A stretch of DNA of 10,924 bases from Mariniphaga sp964540165 (GTDB lineage: Bacteria > Bacteroidota > Bacteroidia > Bacteroidales > Prolixibacteraceae). The DNA is taken from the NCBI GenBank assembly GCA_964540165.1, contig CAZILU010000109.1:1-10924 (forward strand), written 5' to 3'. The translations under genes and the position numbers were made by a program. Shown here piece by piece: positions 6,210-10,924 of the stretch (its first letter is position 1; every line of letters starts with the position of its first letter). A model generated the notes under the pieces. It was given only the letters and a program-made list of their open reading frames with translations. It did not search any database and had not been told where the DNA came from.

Positions 6210-7451
6210 TTATGGAAGTACTACATCGGATGAGATGTTTAATCCGCGGTAATATTTTCCCAAACTTTCGATCAGGTGAACGCCCGACCGCTTATTTTCT
6301 TCTTTGGTAAAAATAGAACCACCTCCTTCACATAAAACGGTGGTAATTTCAAACTGAAGGTGAGCCCCGTACTCCCATGAGGAGGGGCCATACCCTGATT
6401 TCTCGCGAAGAGCCAATGGTTTGATGTATTGATTCCGGTCAATTCTTAACAGGGCATCCCTCCAGTCTGTCCATGGCCCAAGCCGTTTATCTTCGGTGAA
6501 ATAGACCAACGGTTCTACAATGTCTTGCCAGGTATGCATTCCCCACAACGTGTTGATGGGTGTTTCGGATTTCATCAGCTCTTCCAGATCTTTTTGAACC
6601 CTATAAGCTTCATGGGCCTGATTGGCTTCATCGGCTCCTTTCGAAGCGTAGCTTCGGTTCATATCTACTCCCTGTGCGTTAACGCGATACCAGCCTTTTT
6701 CGGGAGCATCGGGACTGATCATCAGCACAAAATGAGCGATGGATCTTTTTCTGAAGTCGGCTCCCTCATCACTTAACAGCCATTCGATCATCCCGATCAT
6801 TCTCCATTGGGCATTATGCTCGCCGGGGTGCAGGTTGATGAAGTAGTGTCCCCAGCGGTTTTCAAGCGGTATGTCCATGGCATGATCGGTAATGGTTAAC
6901 CGGTATATATTTTTGCCGCCCAATGATTGCCCCACTGTGTCTATCGAGACCAATGGATTTGATTGCATGGATGCGTACAGATCTTCGATCTGGTTGTAGG
7001 AGATGGGCACCTGATGGCCAACAAAGACCCGGTTTTCGGTAAAAAAGGGAAATGAAAGGGTATCGGTTTCCATCCCTGATCGCGATCCATGATGCCATTG
7101 AACCGGATTCCAGTTTTCCCGGTCGTACGACCAGGAATAGAAGTAGGAATTGACCGGATATCGCGGAGGTCCCTGGACGATCAGCACGAGGTCATTCCCA
7201 CGGGCATTCCGTGTAATTTCAAAATTGAGCATATTGCTCCAGTCTGGATTTTCCGGCGCATGGCCCATGGTAATTTTAAACGTGTTTATGCCAACTTTCT
7301 CAATGGTCGTTCCCTCTGATCCCAGGGGGCCGTTAAAATTAAAATCGGTGACCGACAGCTCCCGGTTCAGATTACAGGAGAGAAACAGGTGGCAGGAGAG
7401 GATGATGCCAGCAAAGAACAGGACTTTTTTGACCTTTGAAAATGACGCCAT
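6210..7451 (-). CDS. M14-family zinc carboxypeptidase-like lipoprotein
   Basis: A 413-residue protein, probably a metallocarboxypeptidase or amidohydrolase in the cell envelope. The signal peptide ends in LFLSC (Cys26, or less likely Cys20 in IILSC), so a lipoprotein is expected. An N-terminal beta-sandwich region (about 35-150, with SWSYDRENW) precedes the catalytic domain, as in the AGBL/cytosolic carboxypeptidase-like branch of M14. Catalytic features are the zinc motif HPGE (H208, E211), substrate-binding DMNRSY (263-268, Asn265 and Arg266), a third zinc ligand candidate H306 (WGMHTW) and the general base candidate E368 (LQFEIT). All core residues are present, so it should be active. The ATG at 7451 was chosen because it gives a signal peptide at once and lies 4 bases after the upstream stop; the longer frame from 7523 would add 24 residues and bury the signal. 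It is last in the operon. A peptide or peptidoglycan-like substrate is expected from the family; a carbohydrate amide cannot be excluded. Confidence 0.87.
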   Translation of the reverse strand: MASFSKVKKVLFFAGIILSCHLFLSCNLNRELSVTDFNFNGPLGSEGTTIEKVGINTFKITMGHAPENPDWSNMLNFEITRNARGNDLVLIVQGPPRYPVNSYFYSWSYDRENWNPVQWHHGSRSGMETDTLSFPFFTENRVFVGHQVPISYNQIEDLYASMQSNPLVSIDTVGQSLGGKNIYRLTITDHAMDIPLENRWGHYFINLHPGEHNAQWRMIGMIEWLLSDEGADFRKRSIAHFVLMISPDAPEKGWYRVNAQGVDMNRSYASKGADEANQAHEAYRVQKDLEELMKSETPINTLWGMHTWQDIVEPLVYFTEDKRLGPWTDWRDALLRIDRNQYIKPLALREKSGYGPSSWEYGAHLQFEITTVLCEGGGSIFTKEENKRSGVHLIESLGKYYRGLNISSDVVLP

Positions 7452-7455
7452 TGAT

Positions 7456-9258
7456 TTATATTTTAGGTACGACACAAATATAGGGATTCTTACAATAATA
7501 GATAAATCCATCTTCGGCGCCAATCAGGATTTCAGGGATATTGTCTCCATTCAGGTCGATTACTGCCGGACTGCTTGTGTGGCCTGCCAGTTTTCGTTCA
7601 TCGACCGTTCCCATATCCCGAAAAACCGTTATTCCGTTCTCTTCTCCGATATTTTTTAAGAATGAAGCATTTTCACTGTTCAGGAGGAGGTCCGGTTTAC
7701 CATCCTGGTCCAGATCGGCTACGGCGATTTTTCTACGCCCGCTGCGCCCGGCCCTGCCATCGTTGAGCCGGAGGGGATCTGTTTCATTTTCAAGCCGGAA
7801 CAGACGTTCGCCAGGTAAAAGGACCAGGTTGCTATCTCTTTTTTCACGGCGGAACAGAGCCAGGTAGCCTTCATGATCCAGCATGACAAGATCGGTGAGT
7901 CCGTCGTTGGTCCAGTCGAAAGCCACCGGCGTAGTTCTCCATTGTGTGACCAGCTCGTTACCCTCGGGGTTCCACCAGTTCCATTCGGGTTTGGGTGTTT
8001 TTTCGTTCCATTCCACCTCAACCGGTTTGGCGGAGGCCAGTCTGGGGTGGGCAGGTGTCCCCACGTTTTCAAACCAAATCACCTTTCCCCAAATCGAGTT
8101 GACAATTAAATCCGGCAACCCGTTGTGATTCCAGTCAGCCACCGTCAACGTGGTATATCCCCATTTTGCCTCTGCAGGTCCCTGAATGGATCCGTTGGGT
8201 CCTGCCATGATTCGGATCACTTCACCATCAGCTTTCAGGAGTTCCGGGGCAGCCCATTGCACCGGATGGCCTCCAAGATTCTCGATAAAGGCGATTTGGC
8301 CGGCTGTATTTCCGGAAAGGATATCTTCACGTCCGTCGCCATTCCAGTCGTATCCGACCGGTGTGGCTAATGCTCCGAACTTCACCTGATCTGCCTGCTG
8401 TTGGAAATACCGTGGCTGAAGGAAGATTGGCATGCCATCCACCACTTTCCCGGTATGTTCCACCAGTGCAACCCTTCCGTCCTCATCCCCGACAATCAGA
8501 TCCGGCTTTCCGTCGCCGTTAAAATCGGCCAAATTGGGAGAGGGGCGGCCATAGACCTCAACCGGAATGCCATCGCTATTCAGGAGTTGAGCCGGATTGC
8601 CGTATATCGGCTTTTCATTGCTTCCCTTATTTTGAATCAGATATACATATCCATGTAATGGGCCGTTGGTCCACTGTCCGTTTTCATTGTACGCATCTTC
8701 CCATCCGTAATAATCCTTCCCCCGGTAATTTCGGTCTCCCCACAATCCAACGCCAATAATCAAATCGAGCGTTTCATCTCCGTCATAGTCGGTTAATAGC
8801 CATTGGTTTGCCCGGATCCTTCCCTCAATCGACAAAACATTTTGCAGATCAGGAAGCGGTAAGATGGTGGGTCGCTCAAAGGCTGAGTTTTTAAAATCGG
8901 GGTACCATTTGCCGGGCGATGTGACATACGGCTCTCCATGGGTATAAGAGATGTGCGGATTATCGATGGCATCGCCGATGCGTCGGGCTGGTTTAAATAC
9001 GGGTAAGGCTCTCTTCCGGTCGGTTACGCCTGTGTTTTCAAAGAACCATACCCCGTTGGATGGGGTATCGGTGCATACGACCACCAGATCGGTCAATCCA
9101 TCGTCGTTGTAATCCATTGGCAGCGGCCAGGCCCACAATCCCACCCCCAGGTCGGTCAGCAATCCGGGATGGTTGTATGAGAGTCGCCGGAGATGCTGTC
9201 CAACGCACGTTGATACATTTAGTATCAACAATGCAGTTAAAAGATATAGACGGTTCAT
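7456..9258 (-). CDS. Exported FG-GAP/VCBS-repeat beta-propeller protein
   Basis: A 600-residue protein with a Sec signal peptide (hydrophobic 4-16, likely cut near CVGQ, residues 18-21). Eight calcium-loop motifs of the D-x-[DN]-x-D/N-G-x-x-D type mark FG-GAP/VCBS blades: they begin near D49, D157, D245, D304, D375, D448, D515 and D568, for example DFNGDGKPDLIVG and DWNGDGREDILSG. Seven or eight blades would form an integrin-like propeller, a fold used for binding glycans or proteins or as a scaffold. No catalytic domain and no T9SS sorting domain is visible (it ends ICVVPKI), so it may remain periplasmic or be exported in another way. Its ATG overlaps the symporter stop in an ATGA (9255-9258), and the purine-rich codons for the symporter's KRKRK tail form its leader. 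It lies 4 bases before the carboxypeptidase-like gene. The shared operon suggests a binding or assembly role for the imported substrate; this is inference. Confidence 0.88.
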   Translation of the reverse strand: MNRLYLLTALLILNVSTCVGQHLRRLSYNHPGLLTDLGVGLWAWPLPMDYNDDGLTDLVVVCTDTPSNGVWFFENTGVTDRKRALPVFKPARRIGDAIDNPHISYTHGEPYVTSPGKWYPDFKNSAFERPTILPLPDLQNVLSIEGRIRANQWLLTDYDGDETLDLIIGVGLWGDRNYRGKDYYGWEDAYNENGQWTNGPLHGYVYLIQNKGSNEKPIYGNPAQLLNSDGIPVEVYGRPSPNLADFNGDGKPDLIVGDEDGRVALVEHTGKVVDGMPIFLQPRYFQQQADQVKFGALATPVGYDWNGDGREDILSGNTAGQIAFIENLGGHPVQWAAPELLKADGEVIRIMAGPNGSIQGPAEAKWGYTTLTVADWNHNGLPDLIVNSIWGKVIWFENVGTPAHPRLASAKPVEVEWNEKTPKPEWNWWNPEGNELVTQWRTTPVAFDWTNDGLTDLVMLDHEGYLALFRREKRDSNLVLLPGERLFRLENETDPLRLNDGRAGRSGRRKIAVADLDQDGKPDLLLNSENASFLKNIGEENGITVFRDMGTVDERKLAGHTSSPAVIDLNGDNIPEILIGAEDGFIYYCKNPYICVVPKI

Positions 9259-10445
9259 TTTCTTTTTCTTTTATAAAATGTATTGATTCCGTTTCCGATC
9301 AGGAATCCGGTGATAAATATGGTCAGTGTTCCAAAAACGATGGTTAAGTAACTATGAAACGGACTGACATAATTCGGCCATTCACCGTTAGTGAAAATGA
9401 TTGGAGAAAGGCTCATCCAGCCGATGACCAACACCCCGGCAACCACGCCGATAATGGCAGCTCTGTTTTTTACTTTCGGAGCGAGATAACCCAGCAGGAA
9501 CAGTCCGAGCATTCCCCCGCTGAAGATGGATGCCAGTTTCCACCAGGCATCCAGCGCACTTTTTACATTGATCATGGCAATGGCTATCAGGATGCTCAGG
9601 ATACTGAATAGAAAGGAGGAGCTATAGAGGATCCGCATCGATTTGCGCGCAGTTTCCGGGTGGTTCTCTGGTAATTTAAAGAAATCGGTAAGAATGACCG
9701 TGGCCGAACTGTTATAACTGGTTGAGATCGTGCTCATCCCGGCGGCAAAGATGGAAGCGATCAGGAGGCCGGTCAGGCCTGCCGGCAGTTGATTGACAAT
9801 GAAGAATGGGAAGACCTGGTCGCCATCCACTCCGGCAGGAAGGATTCCCTCATTCGCCTTGTAATAGCTAAAGAGGGCAGTGCCGATGAACAGTCCATAG
9901 ATCAATACCACCCAAAACGTGGAAGTGGTCAGATCGGAGCTGAAGCTGCCCAGGCTGAATTTATTTTCCGAAAAAGCGATTTCGAAAAGCTGTTCCGGAC
10001 CTTCGGGCATGGAAAAGAGCAGATAGCCTGTGCAAATGACCGCACCCGCGATTAAGATGATCGCCTGAATGGCATCGGTCCAGGCAACAGCCTGAATTCC
10101 GCCAAGCAGAGAGTAGACCATGACACTCAATCCGGTAATGACAATGATCAGGGTAATATTCCATCCCAGCAATGCATGCAGGGGCAGGGCCAGCAGGAAG
10201 AGGATGGTTCCTGCCCGCATCAGTTGGGTGAGCAGATACATCATCGAAGCATACGTTTTGGCCCAGGGGCCGAAACGCCTTTCCAGGTAGGTGTAGGCAG
10301 AAGGGCTGTTGACCGAGCGGTAGAGAGGAACAAAGAACCTTACCGCAATAAGGGAGGCAACAGGCAGTGACAGGCTAAACACAAAGGCATTCCAATTGGA
10401 GAGATAGGCCTGTCCCGGCAGGGCAAGATAACTGATGCTGCTCAC
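9255..10445 (-). CDS. Sodium:solute symporter (SSS family), truncated and internally deleted
   Basis: The 396 residues are clearly an SSS transporter: SSISYLALPGQAYLSNWN, FFVPLYRSVNSPSAYTYLERRFG, SLLGGIQAVAWTDAIQ (about 112-127), FPFFIVNQLPAGLTGLL and IFAAGMSTISTSYNSSATV. The last holds the Ser-rich segment around the second sodium site. Related transporters near sialic-acid-type lyases import sialic acid or other sugar acids. Two things are wrong. First, family members have ~80-90 more N-terminal residues, including the first helix and half of the second; here homology starts at about 10463 and runs out of frame with the aldolase fragment, leaving only a GTG at 10445 inside the helix as start. 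Second, VVLIYGLF runs straight into IGTALFSYY (about 9885-9893), skipping the ~40-50 residues that usually lie between and carry the conserved '(D)Q-x-x-V-Q-R-Y' segment. As written it is unlikely to be a working transporter. The downstream genes remain coupled to it. Confidence 0.8.
   Translation of the reverse strand: MSSISYLALPGQAYLSNWNAFVFSLSLPVASLIAVRFFVPLYRSVNSPSAYTYLERRFGPWAKTYASMMYLLTQLMRAGTILFLLALPLHALLGWNITLIIVITGLSVMVYSLLGGIQAVAWTDAIQAIILIAGAVICTGYLLFSMPEGPEQLFEIAFSENKFSLGSFSSDLTTSTFWVVLIYGLFIGTALFSYYKANEGILPAGVDGDQVFPFFIVNQLPAGLTGLLIASIFAAGMSTISTSYNSSATVILTDFFKLPENHPETARKSMRILYSSSFLFSILSILIAIAMINVKSALDAWWKLASIFSGGMLGLFLLGYLAPKVKNRAAIIGVVAGVLVIGWMSLSPIIFTNGEWPNYVSPFHSYLTIVFGTLTIFITGFLIGNGINTFYKRKRK
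9879..9896 (-). other. Probable internal deletion joint in the symporter gene
   Basis: At codons 183-189 (Y-G-L-F-I-G-T) two family segments that are normally ~40-50 residues apart are fused in frame. The upstream helix usually continues into a 'DQ..VQRY' loop and another helix ending in 'FF-I-G-T-A-L'. The shared bases CTGTTCATC or TTCATC at the joint (plus strand gat-gaa at 9885-9890) are plausible microhomology. The intact parent sequence is not in the window, so this is inferred from family knowledge. Confidence 0.5.
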
Positions 10446-10774
10446 AAAGGTGGCAAAGGCATCGGCAACATGATTCGCCGCAGGTACTCCAGCAGCTCGG
10501 GCTGGCCTGCTGCGAAATAGAAGGGCGGAGCCAGAACCACCGCGTCGGCACCGTGATCTGCTGCATAATTTGCCAAATTCAGGCTTTCGGTAAAGGAGGA
10601 ATCGGTAATTCCCACCAATACCGGTACGCGTCCTTGTACTTGCTTGCAGGTTCGTTCAATCAACTCCCTGCGGATTTTGTAGCTTAGGCTGGCAAACTCT
10701 CCGGTGGTTCCCAGAATGAAGATTCCGTGCACGCCCCCGGAGAGGGTATGTTCGATTAATCGTTGTCGTTTGTG
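10442..10774 (-). pseudogene. Internal fragment of a dihydrodipicolinate synthase / N-acetylneuraminate lyase-family aldolase
   Basis: About 105 residues match the N-terminal half of a class I aldolase of the DapA/NanA family: RLIEHTLSGGVHGIFILG, the substrate-carboxylate motif GTTGE, ASLSYKIRRELIERT, VPVLVGITD and GADAVVLAPPFYF, then QPELLEYLRRI. The frame is open only from 10774 (TGA just before) to TGA at 10442. The family's first ~30-40 residues (beta strand 1) are missing. Everything after strand 4-5 is also missing, including the Tyr of the catalytic triad and the Schiff-base Lys. The end MPLP is where the family usually continues 'LFLYNMP', but here it reads PPL-stop across the joint with the symporter. 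ATG is absent; a GTG at 10732 lies inside the conserved GGVHGIF motif. No active enzyme can be made. In an intact locus this gene would supply a 2-keto-acid sugar aldolase next to its transporter. Confidence 0.85.
10452..10460 (-). other. Aldolase-symporter joint
   Basis: On the minus strand the 9-base GCCTTTGCC reads in the aldolase frame as part of M-P-L-P (family: 'P-L-P-L-F-L-Y-N') and in the symporter frame as A-F-A (family: 'A-F/Y-A-T-F-V-S-S-I-S'). Both readings fit their families on their own side, so the element probably occurred in both parent genes and the DNA between the copies, expected to be several hundred bases, is gone. Confidence 0.5.
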
Positions 10775-10923
10775 TCATAAAACGTCATGCTCGTTTCATC
10801 AAGGTTTCCTTCCCAAACAACTTTCCCTTTTAATTCAAGAATTGTGGCTCTTTTGATGGCCTGTACCGTTTTCATTTGCCGGTGAGAAATATCAATCACC
10901 GGCATGTCGTTCATATCCTGCAT
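10756..10923 (-). CDS. Small protein with VapB-antitoxin-like C-terminal tail, running into a VapC-like start (may extend past window)
   Basis: The frame is open from the window edge, where an ATG (10923-10921) happens to lie, to TAA at 10756; 55 residues are visible and the gene may start further out. Residues 26-43, ATILELKGKVVWEGNLDE, resemble the toxin-binding tail of ribbon-helix-helix VapB antitoxins, which often reads 'LRGKVxWEGDLDEMR'. Directly after it, in the same frame, MTFYDTN resembles the first residues of a VapC PIN-domain toxin ('...DTN' carries the first catalytic Asp), but the frame then stops at DND. This suggests that a vapBC pair was cut at the start of vapC and joined to the aldolase fragment near 10760-10775. 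The N-terminal 20 residues match nothing I know. The assignment rests on a short motif and is tentative. Confidence 0.4.
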   Translation of the reverse strand: MQDMNDMPVIDISHRQMKTVQAIKRATILELKGKVVWEGNLDETSMTFYDTNDND

Positions 10924-10924
10924 G

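Noticed and set aside
7452..7523. Longer start (7523) for the carboxypeptidase-like gene
   Set aside because: It would overlap the propeller gene by 68 bases and place 24 extra residues before the signal peptide; ATG at 7451 follows the upstream stop by 4 bases.
7150..7659. Plus-strand 169-codon frame
   Set aside because: It is antisense to the carboxypeptidase and propeller genes and has no recognisable domain or typical composition.
9255..10774. Insertion sequence or integron causing the right-end disruption
   Set aside because: There is no transposase, terminal inverted repeats or target duplication; the fragments abut directly.
10757..10924. Frameshift hiding the aldolase N-terminus
   Set aside because: None of the three minus-strand frames upstream of 10774 shows the expected 'P-x-L-V-T-P' start of the family, so the segment is missing rather than shifted.
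1..10924. CRISPR array, tRNA or rRNA genes
   Set aside because: No regularly spaced direct repeats and no cloverleaf or rRNA-like stretch was seen on either strand.

Overview
This window looks like a chromosomal stretch from a Bacteroidota bacterium. The evidence is a C-terminal type IX secretion (T9SS) sorting domain, A-rich leaders in place of strong Shine-Dalgarno sites, a TAnnTTTG-type -7 box, several lipoproteins, and carbohydrate families typical of marine, soil and gut Bacteroidota (3-keto-disaccharide hydrolase/DUF1080, exported Gfo/Idh/MocA oxidoreductase, DUF6807/'PmoA'). No rRNA, tRNA, CRISPR array or insertion sequence was seen.

Plus strand, left half. (1) Positions 2-1255 hold the 3' part of a large secreted T9SS protein made of repeated beta-rich modules, closed by a strong terminator. 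(2) After a ~350-base gap with a candidate promoter and a 16-bp inverted repeat comes a tight three-gene unit (1612-5146): a lipoprotein with two DUF1080 domains, a Tat-exported xylose-isomerase-like TIM-barrel enzyme and a Tat-exported Gfo/Idh/MocA oxidoreductase. Together these resemble the oxidise-then-cleave route, in which C3 of a glycoside is oxidised and the 3-keto-glycoside is then cleaved. Here the route appears to sit entirely in the cell envelope. A terminator follows. (3) A separate DUF6807 protein (5285-6205) runs tail to tail into the minus-strand operon, with only 4 bases between the stop codons.

Minus strand, right half (read from right to left). A fragment of a dihydrodipicolinate synthase/N-acetylneuraminate lyase-family aldolase is followed by a sodium:solute symporter, an exported FG-GAP/VCBS beta-propeller protein and an M14-type zinc carboxypeptidase-like lipoprotein. 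The last three are tightly coupled (4-base overlap, then a 4-base gap). This resembles a scavenging cassette that imports and cleaves a small acidic sugar, with two envelope proteins of unknown target.

The most unusual part is the right end. The aldolase lacks both ends, and the symporter lacks its N-terminal ~80-90 residues. The symporter also seems to lack ~40-50 internal residues around the conserved QR-containing helix/loop. At the far edge is a small ORF with a VapB-antitoxin-like tail that runs into a VapC-like start and then stops. At least two of the three joins fall on short sequences that probably occurred in both partners, so this is either a cluster of real microhomology deletions or an assembly collapse near a contig end.
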